A stretch of DNA of 64,000 nucleotides, from positions 122,623-186,622 of the forward strand of contig AYMW01000001.1 of NCBI GenBank assembly GCA_000496475.1. The letters are read 5' to 3'. The DNA is from Betaproteobacteria bacterium MOLA814 (GTDB lineage Bacteria > Pseudomonadota > Gammaproteobacteria > Burkholderiales > Burkholderiaceae_C). A program made the translations under genes and the position numbers. This document shows positions 28,152 through 37,083 of the stretch, piece after piece. The notes below the pieces were generated by a model. It made no database searches. It saw nothing but the letters and a program-made list of their open reading frames with translations, and was not told where the DNA came from. Position 1 is the stretch's first letter. Each line of letters opens with the position of its first letter.

Positions 28152-30026
28152 TCACATGACCCCAAAAAACCGCTCGCGGATAGACGCCTCAACGCCTTGC
28201 GCGCTCAAGCCAACGCCTGCCAACAAAGCGGTTGGATCGCCATGCTCGATGAATGTGTCAGGCAAACCCAGTTGCAAGACCTCACAACGTCTGCCTGTGC
28301 TGTGCAGCCACTCCAACACGGCCGTACCCGCACCACCGGCAACCGCGCCTTCTTCGATGGTCACAAAACAACCGTGTGTCTGACACAGCTCGGTCAGCAG
28401 CGCCTCGTCCAACGGTTTGACCCACCGCATGTCAACCAACGTCATATCCAGCTGCTGCGCGGCAGGCTTGGCCATGTGCAGCAAGGTGCCAAAAGCCAGC
28501 ACAGCCACGCGCTTGCCCGCACGTACCACCTCACCCTTGCCAAATGGCAAGGCTTCAAGTGACCTCCCCGCGTCAACACCGGTGCCGCTGCCACGAGGGT
28601 AGCGCACAGCCACAGGTCCTTCGCTGGCCAATGCGGTGGACAACAGAGCGCGGCATTGCAACTCGTCGGATGGACATGCAATGGCCATGTTGGGAATACA
28701 CCGCAAAAATGCAATGTCGTAAGCGCCCGCGTGGGTTGCACCGTCGGCGCCCACAAGTCCGGCGCGGTCTAGCGCAAACACAACCGGCAAGTTTTGCAGT
28801 GCCACGTCATGAACCAGTTGGTCGTAGCCGCGCTGCAAGAAAGTTGAGTAAATGGCCACAACAGGCTTGAGGCCCTCGCAGGCCAAGCCTGCGGCAAATG
28901 TCACTGCGTGTTGCTCTGCAATTCCCACGTCAAAATAACGAGTTGGGAAACGCTTGGCAAATTCCACCATGCCAGAGCCCTCACGCATGGCTGGCGTGAT
29001 ACCCACAACACGGGTATCTGCTGCTGCGGCATCGCAAAGCCAATTACCGAATACGTTAGAAAACGTAGGCTTGGGTGCAACAGATGGGGTCTTTATACCC
29101 ACCGCAGGATCAAACTTGCCGGGGCCGTGGTAGGCGACTGGGTCGGCCTCAGCCAGCTTGTAGCCTTGACCTTTTTTGGTGACCACGTGCAAAAACTGCG
29201 GCCCATCTAGGTGCTTGATATTTTCAAGCGTTGGTATGAGTGAGTCCAAATCATGGCCATCAATGGGACCAATGTAATTAAAGCCAAACCCCTCAAACAA
29301 CGTGGCAGGGACCACCATGCCTTTGGCTGTTTCTTCTAGGCGTTTGACCAACTCAAACAAAGGTGGCGCGCCTTTCAGCACACGCTTGCCTACATCTTTA
29401 GCGGCCGCGTAGAACTGCCCACTCATCAGCTGGGCCAGGTAGCGGTTCAGCGCACCAACTGGCGGCGAAATTGACATGTCGTTGTCGTTCAAAATGACCA
29501 GCAACTTGCAGTCTTCAACGCCTGCATTGTTCATTGCCTCGAACGCCATGCCGGCGGTCAACGCGCCATCGCCAATTACGGCAATGCTGTGTCGCGCTGA
29601 GCCTTGTAACTTGGATGCCATGGCCATGCCCAAAGCGGCAGAAATAGACGTGGATGAGTGCGCGGTCCCAAACGCATCAAATTCGCTTTCGCTGCGCACG
29701 GGAAAGCCGCTAACACCATCGAGTTGGCGCAGCGTCGACATGCGGTCTCGCCTGCCTGTCAGGATTTTGTGCGGGTAGGTCTGATGACCTACGTCCCAGA
29801 CAATGCGGTCATCGGGTGTGTTGAACACATAGTGCAGCGCAACCGTCAATTCAACGGTGCCTAAATTGGAGCTCAAGTGCCCGCCTGTTTTGGACACAGT
29901 GTCCAGAACAAAACCTCTCAACTCACCCGCCAAGTCATTGAGTTTTTGACGCGGTAAGGCGCGCAGGTCTTGCGGTGAATTGACACTCTCTAGCACAGCA
30001 AAAGGTGCCATGTGTGGCTGCGTCAT
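28152..30026 (-). CDS. dxs: 1-deoxy-D-xylulose-5-phosphate synthase
   Basis: Joins pyruvate and glyceraldehyde 3-phosphate, the first step of the MEP isoprenoid pathway. 624 residues with the thiamine diphosphate motif [18 protein letters not shown] at about residues 152-169, [19 protein letters not shown] near the N-terminus, and the transketolase-type [15 protein letters not shown] segment in the pyrimidine domain. An inner ATG (MAPFAV) is also possible. It follows ispA by 116 bases on the same strand. Confidence 0.96.
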   Translation of the reverse strand: MTQPHMAPFAVLESVNSPQDLRALPRQKLNDLAGELRGFVLDTVSKTGGHLSSNLGTVELTVALHYVFNTPDDRIVWDVGHQTYPHKILTGRRDRMSTLRQLDGVSGFPVRSESEFDAFGTAHSSTSISAALGMAMASKLQGSARHSIAVIGDGALTAGMAFEAMNNAGVEDCKLLVILNDNDMSISPPVGALNRYLAQLMSGQFYAAAKDVGKRVLKGAPPLFELVKRLEETAKGMVVPATLFEGFGFNYIGPIDGHDLDSLIPTLENIKHLDGPQFLHVVTKKGQGYKLAEADPVAYHGPGKFDPAVGIKTPSVAPKPTFSNVFGNWLCDAAAADTRVVGITPAMREGSGMVEFAKRFPTRYFDVGIAEQHAVTFAAGLACEGLKPVVAIYSTFLQRGYDQLVHDVALQNLPVVFALDRAGLVGADGATHAGAYDIAFLRCIPNMAIACPSDELQCRALLSTALASEGPVAVRYPRGSGTGVDAGRSLEALPFGKGEVVRAGKRVAVLAFGTLLHMAKPAAQQLDMTLVDMRWVKPLDEALLTELCQTHGCFVTIEEGAVAGGAGTAVLEWLHSTGRRCEVLQLGLPDTFIEHGDPTALLAGVGLSAQGVEASIRERFFGVM

Positions 30027-30142
30027 GTAAGCACTTTCAATCTAATTTCCAATACGTAATGAGTTGTTGTCACAGTGGCCTCTTTCAGTATTGTTGATCT
30101 GTGGGTCTTAGGTTGCTGGTTGTCTAATTGACAGCGTTGGTC

Positions 30143-31081
30143 TTAGTGGCTTCTCGCCACTATTTGATCAGCCAGTGCATGCAAGGCCTGGCTGCGATCC
30201 AAACCAACCTCATCGAGCGACAACTTGGCGCGTTGCACCAACTCGCTGGCATAGGCTTTTGCAGCATCTAGACCCATAAGCGATACAAATGTTGGCTTGT
30301 CAGCCAAGGCATCTTTGCCAGCTGTTTTTCCCAGACTGGCGGTATTGCCTGTGACATCCAGTATGTCATCGACCACTTGAAAAGCCAGTCCCACGGCATG
30401 GCCATACACACTCAGCGCAGCAGCTTCTTCTTGCGTCGCGTTGCCGCATACACCGCCCATGGCCACCGCAGCATGTATCAATGCACCCGTTTTTAAAGCG
30501 TGCATGTGCTCCAGCTGCGCTTGCGTCAATGGCAGACCCACGCTGGCCAAGTCTATCGCCTGCCCACCGGCCATCCCTTGCGCTCCTGCAGCTTTGCTGA
30601 GCAACTGACAGCATCGTAACTGTGTGGCGTTAGGAGGGGCGTGCTCAAGATCGCTGTCGCCGTAGTGCGTCAGCATCACAAAAGCTTGAGCTTGTAGCGC
30701 ATCGCCCGCAAGCAATGCTTGGGCTTGACCAAACTGCACATGCACGGTGGGCTTGCCGCGGCGCAACGCATCGTCGTCCATGCATGGCATATCGTCATGC
30801 ACCAGCGAGTAGGCGTGGATCATTTCTACAGCGCAAGCCGCGCGCATTGTGGCATCACGTGTTGCGGGGTCGGCCTGCTCTACAGCTTGACGTGTCACGG
30901 CCTCACAAGCGGCGAAGGCCAGCAAAGGACGCATGCGCTTGCCGCCACCGGTTAATGCATAGTGCATGGCTGCCAGCAGCGGTTGGGGTGCGTCAATTGG
31001 CAAACTTTGCACCAAAGCCAATTCAACCTCATCACGGCGGGCTTGCTGCCAAGCGCCTGCGTCAAACAGCGCTGCGTTCAT
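30143..31081 (-). CDS. ispA: Farnesyl diphosphate synthase
   Basis: Condenses isopentenyl and allylic diphosphates to farnesyl diphosphate. The 312-residue protein has both aspartate-rich motifs: [18 protein letters not shown] (first, with the short-chain-type insertion) and DDILDVTG (second), plus GGKRMRP at the N-terminus. The frame opens further upstream, but the ATG at 31081 overlaps the xseB stop as ATGA, which fixes the start and indicates coupling. Confidence 0.94.
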   Translation of the reverse strand: MNAALFDAGAWQQARRDEVELALVQSLPIDAPQPLLAAMHYALTGGGKRMRPLLAFAACEAVTRQAVEQADPATRDATMRAACAVEMIHAYSLVHDDMPCMDDDALRRGKPTVHVQFGQAQALLAGDALQAQAFVMLTHYGDSDLEHAPPNATQLRCCQLLSKAAGAQGMAGGQAIDLASVGLPLTQAQLEHMHALKTGALIHAAVAMGGVCGNATQEEAAALSVYGHAVGLAFQVVDDILDVTGNTASLGKTAGKDALADKPTFVSLMGLDAAKAYASELVQRAKLSLDEVGLDRSQALHALADQIVARSH

Positions 31082-31353
31082 GCATCGCGCTCCCATGCTT
31101 TCGCTTGGTCGCCTTCGACCACCCGCACCTGGGCCTCCACAGCATCTAACTGGGCACGACAATAGTGCAGCAATTCGGCCCCGCGTTTGTATTGCCCAAG
31201 CAATTGATCCAACGGTAATTGACCTGCTTCTAACAGTTGTACCAGCGTTTCAAGCTCGTTCAGAGCGGTTTCATAATTGGTCGGCTGCCCCAACAAGGTG
31301 GTTTGATCAGATTCTTGCGTGTCAATGGCTTTAGGGGGGCTTGCTTTAGTCAT
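31078..31353 (-). CDS. xseB: Exodeoxyribonuclease VII small subunit
   Basis: Small subunit that binds XseA to make the single-strand DNA exonuclease VII. About 91 residues with the family core [33 protein letters not shown] start four codons upstream is also possible. It is the first gene of xseB-ispA-dxs, an order seen in many proteobacteria. xseA is not in the window. Confidence 0.92.
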   Translation of the reverse strand: MTKASPPKAIDTQESDQTTLLGQPTNYETALNELETLVQLLEAGQLPLDQLLGQYKRGAELLHYCRAQLDAVEAQVRVVEGDQAKAWERDA

Positions 31354-31595
31354 ATGTACTTTCAATTGGTAGCTATTTTAGGTGCTTGCAACAAGGGTGC
31401 CTGTACAAACACCAAGAATGTAAAGGCTTTCAAGATGTAGACCTTGGTAATCAGCGTTAACATATAAGGTTACATTCAATCCATATCAGGAGTTTGCCGC
31501 ACCAACGGATACAGATCTGTAGGCAAAATCATTTTTGTGCAGCCACGCACGCCAACCTGCCCCTTCATAGGGGGAGTCTATAGGTCAGGATCACC

Positions 31596-32747
31596 ATGTC
31601 TGATTTAAGTCTTCAACTTCAGCAGGCCAAGAGTCAACTCTCGGTTTCCAGTTATTTTGATGATGCGCTGTTCAAGCGCGAGATGGAAACCATCTTTCAA
31701 AGCGGGCCTCGCTACGTAGGTCACCGCCTGTCTGTTCCCGAGCGCGGTGATTATTCCAGCTTGAAGCATGAAGCTGACGGACGCGCCTTGGTGCACGGCG
31801 CAAACGGTATCGAATTGCTCTCCAACGTGTGTCGCCATCGCCAATCGGTGATGCTAACGGGCACTGGCAACCTGTCTCACACTCAAACCGGCAGCTCAGG
31901 CGGCAACATTGTGTGCCCCTTGCACCGATGGACATACAGCGAGCAAGGCCAGTTGTTGGGTGCGCCGCATTTCAGCCAAGATCCCTGCCTGAACCTCAAG
32001 CGCTACAAACTGCGTGAGTGGAATGGCTTGCTGTTTGAGGACAATGGCAGGGACGTAGCCGCAGACTTGGCGGACTTAGGTCCTGCTGCTGCCTTGAACT
32101 TCGACGGCTACGTGTTGGACCACGTCGAGATGCACGAGTGCAACTACAACTGGAAAACTTTTATAGAGGTTTACTTGGAGGACTACCACGTCGAACCTTT
32201 CCACCCCGGACTGGGTAATTTTGTGAGCTGCGACGAATTAAGTTGGGAGTTTCAAAAAGAATACTCGGTGCAAACCGTTGGCGTCACCGACTTGCGCCAC
32301 AGCGGCAGCACCGCTTACCAACGCTGGCACGACGTGTTGCTGCGATACCGTAACGGTGAACTGCCGGCCTATGGTGCCATTTGGCTGACCTATTACCCTC
32401 ACATCATGATTGAGTGGTACCCGCATGTGCTAACCGTCTCGACGCTGCACCCGACAGGGCCACAGCGCACCATGAACGTCGTGGCATTTTTCTACCCAGA
32501 AGAAATTGCCGCATTTGAGCGGGATTTTGTTGAGGCACAGCGCGTAGCCTATATGGAGACAGCGGCTGAAGACGACGAGATTGCGCTGCGCATGGACCAA
32601 GGCCGACACGCTTTAATGACCAGAGGTGACAACGAAGTAGGCCCCTATCAAAGTCCAATGGAAGACGGCATGCAGCACTTTCACGAGTGGTACAACGGAA
32701 AAATGGCCGCCCATACGGACGCAGCGCTACCAGTTCGGTCGCCGTAA
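31596..32747 (+). CDS. Rieske non-heme iron oxygenase, alpha subunit
   Basis: A 383-residue ring-hydroxylating oxygenase large subunit. The Rieske cluster ligands are Cys-x-His in NVCRHRQS and Cys-x2-His in VCPLHRWTY (about residues 78-108). The mononuclear iron motif is EVYLEDYHVEPFHPGL (about residues 190-205), which supplies the two histidines and the bridging aspartate. No reductase or ferredoxin gene is beside it. It diverges from xseB with a 242-base upstream region. The substrate is unknown; choline, betaine or aromatic acids are all possible for this family. Confidence 0.85.
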   Translation: MSDLSLQLQQAKSQLSVSSYFDDALFKREMETIFQSGPRYVGHRLSVPERGDYSSLKHEADGRALVHGANGIELLSNVCRHRQSVMLTGTGNLSHTQTGSSGGNIVCPLHRWTYSEQGQLLGAPHFSQDPCLNLKRYKLREWNGLLFEDNGRDVAADLADLGPAAALNFDGYVLDHVEMHECNYNWKTFIEVYLEDYHVEPFHPGLGNFVSCDELSWEFQKEYSVQTVGVTDLRHSGSTAYQRWHDVLLRYRNGELPAYGAIWLTYYPHIMIEWYPHVLTVSTLHPTGPQRTMNVVAFFYPEEIAAFERDFVEAQRVAYMETAAEDDEIALRMDQGRHALMTRGDNEVGPYQSPMEDGMQHFHEWYNGKMAAHTDAALPVRSP

Positions 32748-32843
32748 TCACCCAGTACACCCACTAGGTTGTAAGCTCTCTTGCCTGCTCTGTAAAACTG
32801 ACGCAGCTGTTTCTAAACGCCCCATCCCAACTTTAAAGTCACC

Positions 32844-33749
32844 ATGCAAGCCCTTTGGATGCTTCTAGCCGCCACCCTTTTCGCAACCATGGGGGTGTGC
32901 GTCAAATTGGCATCCGATTTTTACAGCAACTTTGAGATCGTCATGTACCGCGGCATTTTAGGTATGTTGGGGCTGATGTGGTGGTGCCGAATGCGCGGTT
33001 TGGGCATGGATTTTTTCAAAACCCGTTTCCCGATGATGCATGTGTGGCGCTCTACCGTGGGAGTGATCGCCTTAATATGCTGGTTTTACGCGATTGCGCA
33101 CATACCGCTGGCCACCGCCATGACCATGAACTACATGAGCAGCGTTTGGATTGCCACGTTTTTGGTCGGTGGCGCACTCATCACGCAACGTCCAGATGAA
33201 CCACTCAAACGCCAAGGTCCTTTGGTTGTCACTATATTGCTGGGGTTCGCTGGTGTTGCACTGTTGCTTAAACCAACACTCAACGACGACCAAGGCTTCG
33301 CCGCGTTGGTCGGCTTGATATCTGGTGTCGTAGCCGCTTTGGCTTATTTGCAAGTTTCAGCCTTGGCAAAAATAGGGGAGCCAGAAACACGCGTGGTGTT
33401 TTATTTCTCATTGGGCGCAGCCCTAGCCGGCGGCGCAGGCACCGCGGTGACAGGCGTGAGCGCCTTCAATTGGCTGGGTACCATGTGGTTGCTGCCAGTG
33501 GGTATATTGGCATTGTTAGGTCAAATTTGCATGACGAGGGCCTACGCCAGCGGGGCCACTTTACTGGTCGCCAACCTGCAATACACTGGCATTGTGGTCG
33601 CCAGTTTATACAGCGTGTGGCTATTTGATGACTACCTCCCCCCGAGCAGCTGGGGCGGCATGGCGTTGATAGTCGTCAGTGGCATTGCCGCCGCAGCGCT
33701 GCGTGCACGCAGCTTACCCCCCACACCCCCCAAAGTACAGGAGAGTTGA
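32844..33749 (+). CDS. EamA/DMT family transporter
   Basis: A 301-residue protein with ten predicted membrane segments in two EamA repeats, the plan of RhtA or YdcZ-like metabolite exporters. The first repeat holds MYRGILGMLGLMWW and HVWRSTVGVIALICWFYA. The substrate is unknown. It ends directly before the sulfurtransferase gene, so the two likely share a transcript. Confidence 0.85.
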   Translation: MQALWMLLAATLFATMGVCVKLASDFYSNFEIVMYRGILGMLGLMWWCRMRGLGMDFFKTRFPMMHVWRSTVGVIALICWFYAIAHIPLATAMTMNYMSSVWIATFLVGGALITQRPDEPLKRQGPLVVTILLGFAGVALLLKPTLNDDQGFAALVGLISGVVAALAYLQVSALAKIGEPETRVVFYFSLGAALAGGAGTAVTGVSAFNWLGTMWLLPVGILALLGQICMTRAYASGATLLVANLQYTGIVVASLYSVWLFDDYLPPSSWGGMALIVVSGIAAAALRARSLPPTPPKVQES

Positions 33750-33752
33750 TTG

Positions 33753-34670
33753 ATGAACAAGCCATTCACGCTGACAGTTAGTGCCGCCGAACTGCTGGCC
33801 CTAACCCGCACCCCGCACCCACTGTGCATATTAGACGGCAGCTTTGACTTGGGCACGCCAGACGCGGCCAGGCAAGCCTTCAAAGACACACACATTGCAG
33901 GCGCACAGTTTGCCGACTTAGACACACATCTGAGCGCTCACGGCGAAGTGGCTGCAATCAACGCTGGTCGCCACCCGCTGCCCACACGAGAATGGTTTGC
34001 CCAACAACTGGGCAACTGGGGTATTGCGCCAAACACGCAAGTGGTGGTGTACGACCGCAACGGCAACAACTTTTGCGGTCGCGCGTGGTGGATGCTGAAG
34101 TGGTGCGGTCACCACAACGTGGCTATTCTTGACGGCGGCCTCGGCGCATGGCAAGCCATAGGTGGCCCAACAGACAGCACGAACGGCACTGTTGAACCAA
34201 TGACGGCAACCGCAGCCACTGCACCAGTGATCCCTTTGGCGCCCTACCCGCTAGCCGCACCTCTGGTCAAACTGGTTGATACCGACACTGTGCTGCACAA
34301 CTTGCAAGAGCGCCCGCAGACACAGTGCATAGTTGACGCGCGCGGCGCGCCCCGCTTTACAGGAACGACTGAACCACTAGACCCTGTTGCAGGCCACATA
34401 CCTGGCGCAATGAACCACCCTTTCAACACCAACTTTGACGCCAACGGCTTGTTTAAAACTACCAGCGAACTACAAGCTCTCTGGGCACAAACGCTACAAG
34501 ATCGAGAAGCCACCAGCGTGGTGATGCACTGCGGCAGTGGCGTCAGTGCGGTGCCCAACATGGTTGCAATGGTGTTGGCTGGTTTCCCCATGCCAGCACT
34601 GTACGCGGGCAGCTGGAGCGAGTGGTGCCGCACGCCAGGCACGCCAAGGTGGACGCCACACACCAACTGA
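33753..34670 (+). CDS. Sulfurtransferase, 3-mercaptopyruvate type (two rhodanese domains)
   Basis: A 305-residue tandem rhodanese. The inactive N-terminal domain contains WFAQQLGNWGIAPNTQVVVYD and the active C-terminal domain has the cysteine in HCGSGVSA. The CGSGV loop is typical of 3-mercaptopyruvate sulfurtransferases rather than thiosulfate-type CRKGxT loops. GGAGAG precedes the ATG at 33753; the TTG one codon earlier is less likely. It starts three bases after the EamA stop. Confidence 0.87.
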   Translation: MNKPFTLTVSAAELLALTRTPHPLCILDGSFDLGTPDAARQAFKDTHIAGAQFADLDTHLSAHGEVAAINAGRHPLPTREWFAQQLGNWGIAPNTQVVVYDRNGNNFCGRAWWMLKWCGHHNVAILDGGLGAWQAIGGPTDSTNGTVEPMTATAATAPVIPLAPYPLAAPLVKLVDTDTVLHNLQERPQTQCIVDARGAPRFTGTTEPLDPVAGHIPGAMNHPFNTNFDANGLFKTTSELQALWAQTLQDREATSVVMHCGSGVSAVPNMVAMVLAGFPMPALYAGSWSEWCRTPGTPRWTPHTN

Positions 34671-34750
34671 CTGGCTGATAATTTACTCGCCACCACTGCT
34701 GATTGAAACAGCGCAATAAATGTGGCGGCACCAGCTGGTCATGCAACAGG

Positions 34751-35608
34751 TCAGCGCATGCTGACCGTGCCGCCAACGGTCACATTCACCCACTGCCAAC
34801 CTGGTTGAACGTCCAGCGACACGTTGTCAGCGCCATGCCTGGCGTCCGCCTGCATGGCCATGCGCCCCATGCTGCGTGCTTGGGGGGCTGCTGTGACACT
34901 GCCAGAAACACTGACCTGCGCGACCTCAAAACTTGCATAACCAAACGCCTTGGTGGCGGCTTGGGCCTTGGCCTTGAACGCGGCAATGGCTTCCAGCATC
35001 AATTCAGACTCCGTTTTGTGTGTCACAGTTGGGCTTAGGCTAAAGCCGCTGGAAACCAGCACAAACGGTGCGAGGTTAGCGGCTACTTGTTGGATGCTGG
35101 CCATATCCAAACCCTCAAGCACCAGATCGGCATGGCCAGTCCAACGGTCGATACGGCCTTGTTTGTCGTATTTGGGATACACGCCAGAGCCACCGGTGCG
35201 CACACGCATGGCCAAGGCCCCCTTTGCTGCTTGAGCGTTGGCCATCGCTTGGTTGGCCTTTTTCAGCGCTGCGCCCACTTCGGTGTTGATATTGCGCTGC
35301 AGCACATCGGCTTGTGAGCCTGTTGCGCGAAAGCTCAAGCGCATCTGCAGCCAATCTTCTGAGACTTCAACCTGCGCTTGGGCTTGCAGTTGAACTTCAC
35401 GCGAAGGGGGCTCAACGGACTGCGCTTGCGCCCAACTGGCTGTGCCCAACGCCAGCGCCAACAACACACCAGATGGCAATTTCCAATACTGTCTGCTCTG
35501 ACTGACTTGGCATGCTTGTATCAACCGCTGGCGCAGTGAGCATACGTTGTTCAGTGTTGCTGTTGTAGTGTGTGAAGTGGTTTTTATGACCTTATTGCTT
35601 GTTATCAC
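34751..35608 (-). CDS. SIMPL (DUF541) domain protein, exported
   Basis: A 285-residue protein. A SIMPL domain fills about residues 65-285, with SREVQLQAQAQVEVSEDW and the C-terminal WVNVTVGGTV strand. The export signal, a hydrophobic stretch LLALALGTASWAQAQ, begins only at about residue 48 after an unusually long polar lead, and I see no better inner start. SIMPL proteins are periplasmic oligomers of unclear function. Convergent with the sulfurtransferase gene. Confidence 0.75.
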   Translation of the reverse strand: MITSNKVIKTTSHTTTATLNNVCSLRQRLIQACQVSQSRQYWKLPSGVLLALALGTASWAQAQSVEPPSREVQLQAQAQVEVSEDWLQMRLSFRATGSQADVLQRNINTEVGAALKKANQAMANAQAAKGALAMRVRTGGSGVYPKYDKQGRIDRWTGHADLVLEGLDMASIQQVAANLAPFVLVSSGFSLSPTVTHKTESELMLEAIAAFKAKAQAATKAFGYASFEVAQVSVSGSVTAAPQARSMGRMAMQADARHGADNVSLDVQPGWQWVNVTVGGTVSMR

Positions 35609-35647
35609 AGGTGACCTCCCAGTCGTTATTAAATCTTTATAGGCGCA

Positions 35648-36142
35648 CTATGGCTTAAAGAGCAACACCACAGCTTGCGCCTCAATACTTTTACCTTCGC
35701 CCACAGGGCCCATTTTTTCAGCTGTTTTGGCTTTTACATTGACGCGCTGCTCATTGATTTGTAGCACATGTGCAATGTGTTGCGCCATGGCCGCTTTAAA
35801 AGGGGCGAGCTTGGGCGCTTGCGCCACAACTGTGCAATCAACGTTACCAACCAACCAACCTGCTTCATGCACTTTTTGCAACGCCAACATGGTCAACACT
35901 GTTGAATCAGCGTCTTTGTTAGCGGCATCGGTGTCTGGAAACAAACCGCCAATATCGCCCAAAGCGGCAGCGCCCAACATCGCATCAATGATGGCGTGTA
36001 GCAGGGCATCCGCATCCGAGTGGCCTTGCAGTCCCAAGTGATAAGGCACGGTAACGCCGCCCAGCACAAGCGGTCTGTCAGCCACCAATGCATGGGTGTC
36101 CCAGCCTTGGCCAATAGAAAATGGGGGTGGGAAGTTGGTCAT
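35648..36142 (-). CDS. ispF: 2-C-methyl-D-erythritol 2,4-cyclodiphosphate synthase
   Basis: Cyclises CDP-ME 2-phosphate in the MEP pathway. 164 residues with the metal ligands in GWDTHAL and [11 protein letters not shown], and the [13 protein letters not shown] segment. C-terminal [12 protein letters not shown] is the CMP-binding part. It lies 26 bases after ispD on the minus strand, the usual ispDF pair. Confidence 0.95.
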   Translation of the reverse strand: MTNFPPPFSIGQGWDTHALVADRPLVLGGVTVPYHLGLQGHSDADALLHAIIDAMLGAAALGDIGGLFPDTDAANKDADSTVLTMLALQKVHEAGWLVGNVDCTVVAQAPKLAPFKAAMAQHIAHVLQINEQRVNVKAKTAEKMGPVGEGKSIEAQAVVLLFKP

Positions 36143-36168
36143 AGTGACAGCGGGTAGTTCATGAAAGC

Positions 36169-36963
36169 TTAAGTGGTGCGTCCGCGCAGCATCACACCGG
36201 CGAGTGCAAAGTCGTGGGAAAAAGTGACTTTAAAGTTGTCAACACCGCTGGCAACCAACAGCGGCGACTGGCCCAAGCGCTCCATCGCGCTGGCCTCATC
36301 CGTGATGAGCGGCCAAGCTTGCTCGTCAGATTGCGCGTCGCGCAATGCACTTAACAGCGCAGATAGATTAAACAGCTGCGGGGTCTGCGCCAACCACTTG
36401 CCAGCACGCGCCACCGTATCAGCTACCGCGGCCACACCACCATCCAACATCTCTTGGCGAGCAACCTTGATGGTGTCTGGCACAGGTTGGGCCAGCAAGC
36501 CACCACGCTTGTGCTTCACACACGCACGGATGAGGGTGTGAACGGTTTGGGCTTGAATGAGGCAACGCGCCGCGTCGTGAACCAGCACCCAGTCGCTGCT
36601 CTTGGCATCGCCATTGTCATACAAGAACTGCAGGCCGTTCAGCACAGACTCAGCGCGACTGGCACCGCCTACAGGCGCGGTACGCCACCCAATGGCCACT
36701 GGTGCGACCAGCTTGGCCCACAGTTCATCGTTGGGCGCCACAACCGCCACACGCAAACCTTGTTGCCATGCGCCGTCGCTGGCTGCTCCAGGGTCCACAT
36801 GCGACAAGGCCTGCAACGTATGGGTTACCAGTGGTAGGCCCTCCAACAGCGTGTATTGCTTGGGCCTGCTGGCACCAGGAAGCAAGGCACGCTGCCCCAT
36901 ACCGGCACATGGCACCAGCACATGGCAGCGAGGAATTTGTGTAGGGCGTTGTTGCTGATTCAT
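36169..36963 (-). CDS. ispD: 2-C-methyl-D-erythritol 4-phosphate cytidylyltransferase
   Basis: Transfers CMP to MEP. 264 residues from the ATG at 36963. It has PCAGMGQR, the CTP-binding loop (PAAG-x-G-x-R in E. coli), then [11 protein letters not shown], the VHDAARCL motif and a C-terminal [10 protein letters not shown]. The Ala-to-Cys change in the first loop also occurs in other Burkholderiales. The frame is open to 37089, but residues before 36963 have no counterpart. Confidence 0.92.
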   Translation of the reverse strand: MNQQQRPTQIPRCHVLVPCAGMGQRALLPGASRPKQYTLLEGLPLVTHTLQALSHVDPGAASDGAWQQGLRVAVVAPNDELWAKLVAPVAIGWRTAPVGGASRAESVLNGLQFLYDNGDAKSSDWVLVHDAARCLIQAQTVHTLIRACVKHKRGGLLAQPVPDTIKVARQEMLDGGVAAVADTVARAGKWLAQTPQLFNLSALLSALRDAQSDEQAWPLITDEASAMERLGQSPLLVASGVDNFKVTFSHDFALAGVMLRGRTT

Positions 36964-36980
36964 GGGTAATTCAAATGGAC

Positions 36981-37010
36981 CTGACACCATTGTAGGCAAC
37001 ACGATAAAAT
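36981..37010 (+). promoter_or_regulatory. Probable mfd promoter
   Basis: CTGACA (36981-36986) and TAAAAT (37005-37010) with an 18-base spacer give a good sigma-70 match. Transcription would start near 37017, right before the hairpin at 37021, giving mfd a leader of about 67 bases. Inferred by eye. Confidence 0.4.
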
Positions 37011-37020
37011 GAACATTTAG

Positions 37021-37047
37021 CCCCGACGCAATGCGAATCGGGGTTTT
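37021..37047 (+). terminator. Leader hairpin with T run before mfd
   Basis: CCCCGA (37021-37026) pairs with TCGGGG (37038-37043) and an inner CGC pairs with GCG around AAT, followed by TTTT. It has the shape of a terminator yet lies at the very start of the predicted mfd leader. It could be a 5' stabiliser, an attenuator, or the end of a short transcript from the ispD side. Confidence 0.45.
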
Positions 37048-37083
37048 GTCGTTTGTGCTCTGGCTAGGTTTAACACTATTTTT

